Below, in pieces: positions 1-7,956 of a DNA stretch of 64,000 nucleotides (positions within the stretch are counted from its first letter, which is position 1; each line of letters opens with the position of its first letter). A program made the translations under genes and the position numbers. Below the pieces are notes generated by a model. The model saw nothing but the letters and a program-made list of their open reading frames with translations. It was not told where the DNA came from and did not search any database. The stretch is from contig NZ_JASERL010000005.1 of NCBI RefSeq assembly GCF_030766935.1, forward strand, positions 591,863 to 655,862, in the 5' to 3' direction. This stretch comes from Streptomyces sp. KL109B (lineage in GTDB: Bacteria > Actinomycetota > Actinomycetes > Streptomycetales > Streptomycetaceae).

Positions 1-474
1 GGCCGTCGTGCCGCCGGCCCACACCACGCCGCCCAGGAAGTTCGCGGTGAGGAACTTCCAGTACGGCATGTGGAGAACGCCCGCGAGCGGTCCGGCGAAG
101 ATGCGGAGCAGGGCGACGAAGCGGCCGAAGAAGACGGCCCACATGCCCCACTTCTCGAAGGAGCGCTCGGCGGTCGCGACATGTCCTGGGCCGAAGTGCT
201 TGGGGAACTTGCGGCCGAGTTTGGCCAGGAGCGGGCGCCCGCCCTTGCGGCCGATCGCGTATCCGATGGAGTCGCCGATGACGGCGCCCGCGCTGGCGCA
301 GGCGCCGAGGACGACCGGGTTGACGTCGCCGTGCTGCGAGGAGAGCAGCGCCGCGGAGACGAGCACGATCTCGCCGGGCAGCGGGATGCCGAGGCTTTCG
401 AGGCCGATGACGCCGGCCACCAGGGCGTAGATGGCGACCGCCGGAATCGTGTCGAGCCATTCCTGGACGTGCAT
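1..474 (-). CDS. DedA family membrane protein (3' end outside window)
   Basis: The reverse strand from an ATG at 474 stays open to the left edge, so the first 158 residues are seen and the C-terminus is missing. After a short amphipathic start there is a hydrophobic segment ending in GIPLPGEIVL. Further on are the DedA signatures FFGRFVALLRIFAGPLAG (about residues 117-134) and a G-rich membrane segment. The DedA/VTT family is thought to move undecaprenyl phosphate or other lipids across the inner membrane and to support membrane potential; the substrate of this copy is unknown. A second VTT-domain gene lies at 9536-10321. The ATG fits the family start and no better upstream start is seen. Identification to family level is secure. 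Confidence 0.88.
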   Translation of the reverse strand, partial: MHVQEWLDTIPAVAIYALVAGVIGLESLGIPLPGEIVLVSAALLSSQHGDVNPVVLGACASAGAVIGDSIGYAIGRKGGRPLLAKLGRKFPKHFGPGHVATAERSFEKWGMWAVFFGRFVALLRIFAGPLAGVLHMPYWKFLTANFLGGVVWAGGTTA

Positions 475-565
475 CGACGTCGCCTCCCGTACCCACCGAA
501 ATCTTGCCTGTGCCCGGCGTGCGCTCCCCTCCAGGTACGCGCACGCCGGGCAGCCTACCTGCTCC

Positions 566-2230
566 CTATGACGCGGCCGCGTCCCACAAGGTGCAGTGGT
601 GTGCACGGTGAACATCGGTGGAGACGGTGATCCCGCCCACAGTCGCGGTCTTCAGGGACAGCACGTGACCGGGGGCCTTCCGCTGGTCGGGCACGGCGGG
701 CGCGCCGTCCGCGCGCGGGACGCCCCCGTGGATGAAGGAGCCCCAGTACCGGACCATCCGGTCGGCGAGTACCCGCTGTTCGCTGTCGAGTGGTGAGTCG
801 AGTCCGAAGTGTTTGAAGAGGTATTGGACTTCGTTCACGTGGGTGGCTCCGAAGTCGAACGTCCTGCCCGCCTCCCTGATCGAGGCGAACGGCGGCGAGG
901 TCCGGTCCGCGAACTCGTACGCGTAGACGGGCGGCCCGCTCGCCGCGAGCCGCTCGTCGAGGCGGAGCGCCGGGCACGCCATGAGCTGGTCGCCCTGGGC
1001 GGCGGCGTACGCGTGGGTGGGCGACGCGTAGTCGGTCAGGGGGTAGGCGCGCAGGGCCTTCTCCCCTGTCTCCTCTCCGTACGTGTCGGTGAGCGCCTTG
1101 GGGTACGCCTGCGCGGTGAGCGGCTTGCCCTGGCCGTCGTACGCGCCGTAGGCGAAGAGGGTGCCCTCGTCCTTGTTGGCGCCGTTGAGTACGGGGACGT
1201 GGGCCGAGCGGCCCTCGGCGATCGCGGTCGACGGCTGCCGGGGCAGGAAGGCGCCGCCGGTGACGGGCGCCCAGTCGAATCCGTTCTGCGCGTCGAGGAT
1301 CTCCTTGGCCGACTTGCCGCGCAGGCACGCCACCGGGTCGGCCACCGGGTCCGCCGCCGTACCGCATCCGGCCTTCTCCGCGAACTTCGCGCCCTCGGCG
1401 ACGGCTTCCTCGTGCGCGCGGGCCGCGCAGTCCCCGTACGCACCCGATTCGATGATCCCGGCGCGGAACAGGCCGCGGCCGGTCGGCGACGCGAGCTGGG
1501 TGCACACCGAGCGGCCGCCCGCGGACTCACCGGCGATCGTGACCCGGTCCCGGTCCCCGCCGAAGCGGCCGATGTTGGCGTGCACCCAGCGCAGCGCCTG
1601 CTGCTGGTCCTGGAGGCCGAAGTTGCCGGAGACGCCGTCGGATGCCTGCTTGTCGAGGCCCGCCGCGGCGAGGAAACCCATCGCTCCGAGGCGGTAGTTG
1701 ACGGTGACGACGACGGTTCCGGTGCGGCGGGCGAAGGTGTCGGGCACGATGTCGGCGCCCGCGCCCGCGGTGAGCCCGCCGCCGTGCAGCCACACCATGA
1801 CGGGCCGCCCGGCGGAGCCGTCCGGCGCGTACACGTTCAGGTCGAGGCAGTCCTCGGTGTAGGTCGGATCCGGGTATCCGGGGTCCCCACTCGGTGGCTG
1901 TACGCACCTGTTGCCGAACCTCGACGCGTCGCGCACGCCGCTCCATGACCGCGCCGGGCGCGGCTCACGCCAGCGGAGTTCGCCGACGGGCCGTTCCGCG
2001 TACGGGATGCCGAGGAACTGCCGCCCCTCGTCGGTGTGTTGACCGCGCACCCAGCCGGAGGCGGTGTGCACCAAGGTTCCGCCGCCGGGCCGCTCGGCCG
2101 CGTGCGCGGGCACGAGGGCCGTGGCGGCGAGCGCCACCACGGCCGCGAGCACGACACGTATCCGGCCACCGTTCCCTATTCGACCTATTCGGGCTGTTCG
2201 GGCTGTTCGGGCTGTTCGGGCTCGCCGCAC
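566..2230 (-). CDS. Secreted type-B carboxylesterase
   Basis: This is a 554-residue alpha/beta-hydrolase of the carboxylesterase/cholinesterase family. The signature EDCLDLNVY is at about residues 126-134 and the nucleophile elbow GESAGG places Ser236. Glu355 (NKDEGT) and His464 (GATHVNE) complete the triad. An Arg-rich start followed by a hydrophobic run ending PAHA-A gives a standard signal peptide of about 44 residues, so the enzyme is exported and hydrolyses unknown esters. I chose the GTG at 2230 because it overlaps the stop of the upstream beta-glucosidase gene by a few bases, gives a proper signal peptide, and suggests translational coupling. The first codons form a tandem RTA repeat (see repeat). 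The gene is probably co-transcribed with the glycosidase, which would fit release of acyl or aryl groups from plant-derived glycosides; that link is inferred. Confidence 0.9.
   Translation of the reverse strand: MRRARTARTARTARIGRIGNGGRIRVVLAAVVALAATALVPAHAAERPGGGTLVHTASGWVRGQHTDEGRQFLGIPYAERPVGELRWREPRPARSWSGVRDASRFGNRCVQPPSGDPGYPDPTYTEDCLDLNVYAPDGSAGRPVMVWLHGGGLTAGAGADIVPDTFARRTGTVVVTVNYRLGAMGFLAAAGLDKQASDGVSGNFGLQDQQQALRWVHANIGRFGGDRDRVTIAGESAGGRSVCTQLASPTGRGLFRAGIIESGAYGDCAARAHEEAVAEGAKFAEKAGCGTAADPVADPVACLRGKSAKEILDAQNGFDWAPVTGGAFLPRQPSTAIAEGRSAHVPVLNGANKDEGTLFAYGAYDGQGKPLTAQAYPKALTDTYGEETGEKALRAYPLTDYASPTHAYAAAQGDQLMACPALRLDERLAASGPPVYAYEFADRTSPPFASIREAGRTFDFGATHVNEVQYLFKHFGLDSPLDSEQRVLADRMVRYWGSFIHGGVPRADGAPAVPDQRKAPGHVLSLKTATVGGITVSTDVHRAHHCTLWDAAAS
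2179..2223. repeat. 9-bp tandem repeat in esterase signal peptide
   Basis: The unit gggctgttc is repeated three times with two weaker upstream copies. It lies inside the first codons of the esterase, so it encodes a repeating Arg-Thr-Ala tract in the positively charged n-region. Because the unit is a multiple of three, gain or loss of copies would keep the frame. Confidence 0.8.
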
Positions 2231-2231
2231 G

Positions 2232-4739
2232 TCACTTCCCCCTCTCCCGCTCGACCACCACATCCGTGCGCCGCACCAGGTCACCCGCCGACGCGCCCAG
2301 CCACACCGTGCGCTTGCCGGTGCCGAGGACCCAGGTGTGCCGCCCGCTGTCCCACGACGAGATCGTCCGGGGCGCGACCCGCACGGTGACCGGCCGCCGC
2401 TCCCCCGCCTCCAACGGCACCCGCCGGTATCCGCCCAACACCCGGACGACCTGGTCGAGTTGGAGGTCCGGCGAGCTGCCCACGTACACCTGGGGCACGG
2501 CGACACCCGCCCGCTTCCCGGTGTTGCGCACGGTGAACGACACCTCGATGCCGCGCCCCGTCCAGCGCGCCCGCAGGTCCTCGTACCCGAACGAGGTGTA
2601 GGAGAGCCCGTGCCCGAACGGGAACAGCGGCTTCACCTTCTTCGCGTCGTACCAGCGGTAGCCGAGATGGAGTCGCTCCGAGTACTCCTCGACGCCGTTC
2701 ACGCCGGGGTAGCGGCGCGGGTCTCCGGACATCGGGTGGGTGTCCTCGGACGTCGGGAAGGACTGGGTGAGCCGGCCACCGGCGTCACAGTCCCCGTACA
2801 GGACGGCGGCGGTGGCCTCCGCGCCCTCCTGGCCCGGGTAGTACATCTGCAGCACCGCGCCCACCTTGTCGAGCCACGGCATGGTGATCGCGGAGGAGCT
2901 GTTGAGCACCACGGTCGTACGGGGATTGGCCTTGGCGACCGCCGCGATCAGGGCCTCCTGGTGGTCGGGCAGCGCCAGCGACGTGCGGTCCTGGCCCTCG
3001 GTGGCGTCCTCGTACGCGAAGAGCACCACGTGGTCCGCGCCGCTCGCGGCCCGCACCGCGTCGGCGACATCGCCCGCCCGCGTCACACCGGTCACCCGGC
3101 GCAGCCGGAACGTCTGCCCCTTGTCGCCGCCCTTCGCCGTGATCTGCAACCGGTGCGGACCGGCCGCCAGGTCGAGGGACTTGTGGCGCACGGCGAGCGC
3201 GTCGGGCGCGATGGAGACGAGCCCGCCACTGAAGAACTCGGCGCTGCCGGGCAGCAGCGGGAACAGTTCGGCGCCGTCGAGCACCACCTTGGGCCGCTCG
3301 CCGGAGTAGTGGACGACGAAGGTCCAGGCGTCGGCCTCGTCGACGGTGAGCGTCCCCTCGTACGTCCAGGTCTGCCCGGCCCCGACCGCGCGCTCCTCCA
3401 GGTCGACGGCGGGCGCGAGCGCGCCGCCGGGCAGTGCCTTGCCGTAGATGTCGCCGCCGAGCGCGTACGTCACCGAACCGCCGTCGCCCGCACGGTCCTT
3501 GATGGCCTGGTACGGGCTGTCGGCGCGGTCGGGGACGACGTGCGCGCTGCCGCCTCCGCTGACGAACGGGACGTACCCGGTGGCTCCGACGACGGCGACG
3601 GACCCGCCCTCCGGCAGCGGCAGGGTGCGGTCCTTGTTGCGCAGCAGGGTCGCGCCCGCCTTGGCGATGTCGAGGGCGACGGCGGCGCCCGCCTTCGCGT
3701 CCCGCCCCGGCCGGGGCGGCGGCTCCGCGGCGAGAAGGCCGAAGCGTTCCATCACCACCAGGATCCGCCGCACCGCCGCGTCCACCTGCGCCTCGGGCAC
3801 GGTGCCGTCCGTGACGGCCCGCTTCAGGGCGGCGCCGAACGCGTCCTCGCTCGGCATCTCCATGTCGAGCCCGGCCGCCATCCCCGCGACGGTGGAGTGG
3901 GTGGCGTACCAGTCGGTCATCACCCAGCCCGCGAAGTGCCAGCGCCCCCGCAGAATTCCGCTGAGCAGTTCCTTGTTGTCGCAGGCGGGGGTGCCGTTGA
4001 CCTTGTTGTACGAGCCCATGACCGAGCCGGCACCGGCCTCGACGGCGGCCTCGAAGCCGCGCAGCTCCAGCTCGTACATGGTCTGCTCGTCGGCCCGCAC
4101 GTCGATCGACATGCGGTCCTTCTCCTGGTTGTTGAGCGCGAAGTGCTTGACGGTGGCGATCAGGCCCTCGCCCTGAATGCCGCCGATCTCCTCGACGACC
4201 ATGTCGGAGGAGAGCAGCGGGTCCTCGGAGAACGTCTCGAAGTTGCGGCCCGCGTACGGCGTGCGGATCAGGTTGACCATCGGCGACAGCAGCACGTCCT
4301 GGCCGAGCGCCCGCCCCTCGCGGCCGATGACCTGTCCGTAGCGGCGGGCGAGCGCCGGGTCGAAGGTCGAGGCGAGGAGGACGGGGGCCGGGAGGGCGGT
4401 GGCGTGTTCGGTGACGCGGACGCCGGCGGGGCCGTCGGCGAGGCGCAGGGGCGGGATGCCGAGGCGGGGGACGCCGGGGATGTAGCCGGCCTGGCCGAGG
4501 TCGTGCGGGTCCTTGGCGCCGTGCAGGAAGCCGAGCTTCTCGTCGAGGGTGAGCTTGCCGAGCAGCGACTCGACGCGCGGCCCTGCTCCGCGCTCGCGCT
4601 CCTCGTCCGCCTCCGCGAGGCTCGGCAGGCCCGCCGTGACGGCGGCGGCGACCATGATCGCCCCGCCCATCCGGCGCAGGGCCGTTCGTCTGGAGATGCC
4701 GTCGGGGTTCTTTGCGTTGCTGGTCCCGCTGTCGGGCAT
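2232..4739 (-). CDS. Exported GH3 beta-glucosidase with PA14 insert
   Basis: This 835-residue glycoside hydrolase family 3 enzyme removes terminal beta-linked sugars from oligosaccharides or glycosides. The start has SRRTALRRMGG and a hydrophobic run to about residue 44, so Tat export is likely. The catalytic barrel carries KHF (198-200) and the nucleophile Asp276 in VMTDWYA. A PA14 domain (about 430-545) is inserted in the C-terminal half, as in cellobiose- and macrolide-type beta-glucosidases. The protein closes with the GHGLSYTSF motif and a fibronectin-III-like domain. The ATG at 4739 has GAGGAGA upstream and gives the signal peptide; a longer reading to 4871 lacks such features. It precedes the esterase with a slight overlap. 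Substrate cannot be fixed; macrolide reactivation is a known alternative for this architecture. Confidence 0.92.
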   Translation of the reverse strand: MPDSGTSNAKNPDGISRRTALRRMGGAIMVAAAVTAGLPSLAEADEERERGAGPRVESLLGKLTLDEKLGFLHGAKDPHDLGQAGYIPGVPRLGIPPLRLADGPAGVRVTEHATALPAPVLLASTFDPALARRYGQVIGREGRALGQDVLLSPMVNLIRTPYAGRNFETFSEDPLLSSDMVVEEIGGIQGEGLIATVKHFALNNQEKDRMSIDVRADEQTMYELELRGFEAAVEAGAGSVMGSYNKVNGTPACDNKELLSGILRGRWHFAGWVMTDWYATHSTVAGMAAGLDMEMPSEDAFGAALKRAVTDGTVPEAQVDAAVRRILVVMERFGLLAAEPPPRPGRDAKAGAAVALDIAKAGATLLRNKDRTLPLPEGGSVAVVGATGYVPFVSGGGSAHVVPDRADSPYQAIKDRAGDGGSVTYALGGDIYGKALPGGALAPAVDLEERAVGAGQTWTYEGTLTVDEADAWTFVVHYSGERPKVVLDGAELFPLLPGSAEFFSGGLVSIAPDALAVRHKSLDLAAGPHRLQITAKGGDKGQTFRLRRVTGVTRAGDVADAVRAASGADHVVLFAYEDATEGQDRTSLALPDHQEALIAAVAKANPRTTVVLNSSSAITMPWLDKVGAVLQMYYPGQEGAEATAAVLYGDCDAGGRLTQSFPTSEDTHPMSGDPRRYPGVNGVEEYSERLHLGYRWYDAKKVKPLFPFGHGLSYTSFGYEDLRARWTGRGIEVSFTVRNTGKRAGVAVPQVYVGSSPDLQLDQVVRVLGGYRRVPLEAGERRPVTVRVAPRTISSWDSGRHTWVLGTGKRTVWLGASAGDLVRRTDVVVERERGK

Positions 4740-4876
4740 GGGCTGTCTCTCCTCGTTGCGTTCGACTGTTAAACGCACTGTGCGACAAATCGGACTTGAC
4801 GCCTCGTTAGACACCGCAAAAACCGAACGGAAAATATGACTGGCGCTGACTCGTGTCAATGGAACGCACAAGAAAA

Positions 4877-4914
4877 CGCGAGGGGCGCCGACCTCGTGGT
4901 CGGCGCCCCTCGCG
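4877..4914 (-). terminator. Perfect 17-bp stem terminator
   Basis: Arms at 4877-4893 and 4898-4914 pair without mismatch around the loop tcgt. The site follows the thioesterase gene (reverse strand) and precedes the glycosidase promoter region, so it should end thioesterase transcription. No T-run follows, which is normal in Streptomyces. Confidence 0.8.
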
Positions 4915-4940
4915 CGGTGCGGCCTCGGCTCAGCCGCTGC

Positions 4941-5393
4941 TCAACTATTGGGTCGCAACGTCCAGACGACGGTCATCTCGCCGGTCACGGCCCCGTCCTC
5001 ACGCGTGATCGCGATGGCCACCGGGAACTCCGGACGCTCGCCCGCGTCGAGCTCGGCGACCACGTCGGCGGCCGGACGGCCGAGCGTCGCGGTGGCGGTG
5101 ACCGGGCCCATCGCCAGCTTCTTGTACGCGATGTCGGCGCTCACGGCGAGCGGCACCGCGCGGGAGAGCTGCTCGCCGAAGGCGGCGAGCACGATGGCGC
5201 CGCTCGCGGACTCGCCGAGCGTGAACATCGCGCCGGCGTGCGGCCCGCCCACGTGGTTGTGGTAGTCGGCCTGGTCGGGCAGCGAGACGACGGCCTTCTC
5301 GGGCGTCGTCTCGTGGAACTCGAGGTTCAGGGTGCGGGCCATCGGCACCGTGGCGGCGAGCATCTCGCCGATGGACATCTGATCTGCGCTCAT
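4941..5393 (-). CDS. Hotdog-fold thioesterase-like protein (DUF4442/PaaI type)
   Basis: The 150-residue product has the hotdog pattern: an N-terminal helix, the motif HNHVGGPHAGAMFTLGESAS (about 46-65) where PaaI-type thioesterases hold Asn/His and the acidic residue, and a strand-rich end. Such proteins hydrolyse acyl-CoA or acyl-ACP thioesters in the cytoplasm; the substrate is unknown. The ATG at 5393 was chosen; an ATG five codons later is possible. The gene is divergent from the MFS exporter and is followed by a strong terminator, so it is probably monocistronic. Confidence 0.82.
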   Translation of the reverse strand: MSADQMSIGEMLAATVPMARTLNLEFHETTPEKAVVSLPDQADYHNHVGGPHAGAMFTLGESASGAIVLAAFGEQLSRAVPLAVSADIAYKKLAMGPVTATATLGRPAADVVAELDAGERPEFPVAIAITREDGAVTGEMTVVWTLRPNS

Positions 5394-5504
5394 GCATGGA
5401 ATGTTACCCGTGGGTAGCAAGCTTGACCATCCCTCCGCCACCCCTCGCGAGAGCAGGCAAATCAGGATGTGACCGACCAATCGTCCGGTGTCCGGGGAAA
5501 CGGT

Positions 5505-5540
5505 TTGTCGATTCGGGCCGATGGCGGCGATAGTCCCCCA
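5505..5540 (+). promoter_or_regulatory. Promoter-like pair for a leaderless MFS transcript
   Basis: TTGTCG (5505-5510) and GATAGT (5529-5534) are separated by 18 bp, close to the Streptomyces vegetative consensus. The expected start of transcription falls at or next to the GTG at 5541, giving a leaderless message. This is inferred from pattern only. Confidence 0.4.
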
Positions 5541-6866
5541 GTGACCTCTGCCTCCGCCCCCGACACCGGGCCCGACACCGGCCCCGCCCCGAAGCGTCCA
5601 CGACTGCGCCCCACGTGGGCCGGGCGGAACTACACGCTGTTGTCCGTCTCGGCGGTCGTCACGACCCTCGGGGCGCACGGCGCGCTGATCGCGTCGGCGT
5701 TCGCGGTGCTCGACGCGGGCGGCGACGGCGGCGACGTCGGCCTGGTGGCGGCGGCGCGCACGCTCTTCCTCGTGGTGTTCCTGCTGGTCGGCGGCGCGGT
5801 CGCGGACCGCCTGCCGCGCCACCACGTGATGGTCGCGGCGAACGCCCTCAACTTCCTCTCCCAGGGCGCCTTCGCGCTGCTCGTCCTCCAGGGCGATCCG
5901 AAGCTGTGGCAGATGATGGCGCTCAGCGCGCTCGGCGGCACCGGCCAGGCGTTCTTCAATCCGGCCGCCGAGGGCATGCTGATGGCCTCGGTCTCCGGGG
6001 AGCAGGCGAGCCGCGCGTTCGCCCTGTTCCGGATGGGGATGTCCGGCGCGGGCGTGGGCGGCGCCGCGCTCGGCGGCGCGATGGTCGCGGCGTTCGGGCC
6101 CGGCTGGGTGCTGGCCGTGGACGCGGTGGCGTTCCTGGTCGCGGGCGGGCTGCGGATGTTCCTCGACGTGCGCCACATACCGCCGCGCGAGCCGGGCGGC
6201 GGGCTGCTCGCCGACATGCGGGACGGGTGGCGGGAGGTCGTCGGGCGGCCGTGGCTGTGGACGATCGTCGCCCAGTTCGCGATCGTGGTCGCGGTGGTGG
6301 GCGCGGCCGAGTCGGTGTTCGGGCCGCTGGTGGCGCGCGACGAACTGGGCGGGGCGGGGCCCTGGGGCCTGGCGCTCGGCGCGTTCGGTGTCGGCACGAT
6401 CCTCGGCGGGCTGCTGATGATGCGCTGGAAGCCGAAGCGCCTCCTCTTCGCGGCGACCCTCTCGGTCTTCTCCCTCGCCCTCCCCTCGGCGGCCCTCGCC
6501 ATCCCGGTGCCGCTCGGCTGGCTGATCGCCGTGATGTTCGTGTCCGGCGTCACCATCGAGATCTTCGGCGTCTCCTGGATCACCGCCCTGCACCAGGAGA
6601 TACCGGAGGAGAAGCTCTCCCGCGTCTCGGCCTACGACTGGTTCGGCTCGGTGGCGATGGTGCCGCTGGCCACGGCGCTCGCCGGTCCGGCGGAGTCGGC
6701 GTTCGGGCGGACGGCCTCGCTGTGGGGCTGCGCGGCGCTGGTCGTCCTCGCGACGGCGGCGGTCCTCTTCGTACCGGACGTACGTCATCTGCGCCGCCGC
6801 GAGACGAGCCCGGCCAAGGTCGCCGAGGGCGGCCCGACCGCCCCGGACCCCGTCACCCCACGCTGA
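5541..6866 (+). CDS. MFS transporter, EntS-like exporter group
   Basis: A membrane protein of about 441 residues with twelve hydrophobic segments and the MFS loop pattern GGAVADRLPRHHVM between segments 2 and 3. The sequence resembles the group containing enterobactin exporter EntS and macrolide efflux proteins, so drug or siderophore export at the cytoplasmic membrane is likely; the substrate is unknown. Two GTG starts are possible, 5469 and 5541. I prefer 5541 because a promoter-like pair ends exactly before it and the extra 24 residues of the longer form look like non-coding sequence. The 3' end overlaps the convergent spermidine-synthase-like gene by 14 bp. Confidence 0.85.
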   Translation: MTSASAPDTGPDTGPAPKRPRLRPTWAGRNYTLLSVSAVVTTLGAHGALIASAFAVLDAGGDGGDVGLVAAARTLFLVVFLLVGGAVADRLPRHHVMVAANALNFLSQGAFALLVLQGDPKLWQMMALSALGGTGQAFFNPAAEGMLMASVSGEQASRAFALFRMGMSGAGVGGAALGGAMVAAFGPGWVLAVDAVAFLVAGGLRMFLDVRHIPPREPGGGLLADMRDGWREVVGRPWLWTIVAQFAIVVAVVGAAESVFGPLVARDELGGAGPWGLALGAFGVGTILGGLLMMRWKPKRLLFAATLSVFSLALPSAALAIPVPLGWLIAVMFVSGVTIEIFGVSWITALHQEIPEEKLSRVSAYDWFGSVAMVPLATALAGPAESAFGRTASLWGCAALVVLATAAVLFVPDVRHLRRRETSPAKVAEGGPTAPDPVTPR

Positions 6867-7716
6867 ACGAACCTCCCGGCGGCTCCGGCGAAGGCACCGC
6901 GTCCGCATCGGCGACCGGCTTCGCGTCACCGACGAAACGGCGCAGCGCGACGCCGTGCTCCACGCGCGCGGGGAACGCGTCACGGGCGGTGCGCCGGGCC
7001 AGCTCCGCCACGTCCAACTCCTCCCGGGAGGCGAGCAGCACCGCGTTCCCGAACCGCCTCCCCCGCAGCACGGCGGGCTCCGCGACGAGCGCGACGTGCG
7101 GGAACACCGCCGAGAACGTGGCCAGCTGAGACCTCAGGAACGCGAAGGGCGCGCCGTCCGCGAGGTTCGCCGCGTACGTCCCGCCCGGCCGCAGCACCCG
7201 CGCCACCTGACGCGCGTACGCCAGGGTCGTGAACGGCGCGGGCACCCGGGATCCGCCGAACACGTCCGCCACCAGCACGTCCACGGACCCGTCGGCCGCC
7301 GCCTCCAGCCACCCCCGCCCGTCGGCGCCGTGCACCGCGATGCCCGAGCCGTCCGGCAGCGGCAGGTGTTCGGCGACGAGCGCGAGCAGCCCCCGGTCCG
7401 CCTCCACGACGTCCTGCCGGGAGCCGGGCCGGGTGGCGGCGACGTACCGCGGCAACGTCAGCGCACCCCCGCCGAGGTGCAGCACATCGAGCGCCGCGCC
7501 CTCGTCCCCGAGGCAGTCCACCACGTGCCCGAGCCGCCGCGCGTACTCGAACTCCAGGTGGGCGGGGTCGTCCAGGTCGACATACGACTGCGGCGCCCCG
7601 TCCACCGTGAGCAACCAGGCCCGCCGCCGGTCGACGTCGGGCAGCAACTTGGCGGTGCCGTAATCGACATCACGGACAACGGGTATCGGCTCGGGCTCAC
7701 CGTCGGCTGCGTTCAC
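6853..7716 (-). CDS. Spermidine synthase-like methyltransferase-fold protein
   Basis: The product of 287 residues has the Rossmann-type AdoMet fold of polyamine aminopropyltransferases: VLHLGGGALTLPRY (motif I), VVEADRGLLAL (acidic loop) and VDVLVADVFGG, where spermidine synthases have the catalytic Asp. It lacks the N-terminal membrane domain found in some actinobacterial homologues. In actinomycetes such proteins are usually listed as fused or short spermidine synthase-like proteins and true aminopropyl transfer is unproven. The GTG at 7716 has AATAGGGGC in front. The gene is convergent with the MFS gene and shares 14 bp with it. Confidence 0.82.
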   Translation of the reverse strand: MNAADGEPEPIPVVRDVDYGTAKLLPDVDRRRAWLLTVDGAPQSYVDLDDPAHLEFEYARRLGHVVDCLGDEGAALDVLHLGGGALTLPRYVAATRPGSRQDVVEADRGLLALVAEHLPLPDGSGIAVHGADGRGWLEAAADGSVDVLVADVFGGSRVPAPFTTLAYARQVARVLRPGGTYAANLADGAPFAFLRSQLATFSAVFPHVALVAEPAVLRGRRFGNAVLLASREELDVAELARRTARDAFPARVEHGVALRRFVGDAKPVADADAVPSPEPPGGSFSVG

Positions 7717-7737
7717 GCCCCTATTGTGCCGGTCACA

Positions 7738-7785
7738 TTCAAACCCCTGCGGCGATTGAGCAGCGGGGTCCGGGGCAGAGCCCCG
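7738..7785. repeat. Dispersed GC-rich repeat, copy A
   Basis: This is one copy of a family that begins with ttcaaacccctgcggcgat and ends in a GGGGC-aga-GCCCC stem-loop. Further copies occur near 21738, 24645, 33632 and 35679, always between genes or at their 3' ends. It probably folds in RNA and may act as a transcription stop. Confidence 0.85.
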
Positions 7786-7790
7786 ATCTT

Positions 7791-7942
7791 TTGAACCCCA
7801 GCGGCGGGTGAGCACGATCAAGCCCCGCCGGCGATTGCGGCGCGGGGCCCAGGGCAGAGCCCCGATCTCTTGAACCCCAGCGGCGGGTGAGCACAATCAA
7901 GCCCCGCCGGCGATTGCGGCGCGGGGCCCGGGGCAGGGCCCC
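7791..7942. repeat. 79-bp direct duplication of the GC-rich repeat
   Basis: Two near-identical copies (7791-7869 and 7870-7942) start with ttgaaccccagcggcgggtg and end with the GGGGCAGAGCCCC-type stem. They follow the stop of the tuf gene on the reverse strand by only about 15 bp, so they are placed like a terminator. Confidence 0.85.
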
Positions 7943-7956
7943 ACGACCGCAACCAC

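Noticed and set aside
2064..4772. Long open frame on the strand opposite the beta-glucosidase
   Set aside because: It is rich in His/Arg/Gly/Val without domains and is the usual mirror frame of a high-GC gene; the reverse strand carries clear GH3 motifs.
4941..6983. 680-codon reading that would fuse the thioesterase to upstream sequence
   Set aside because: The extra N-terminal part is antisense to the MFS gene and has no domain; the family start is at 5393.
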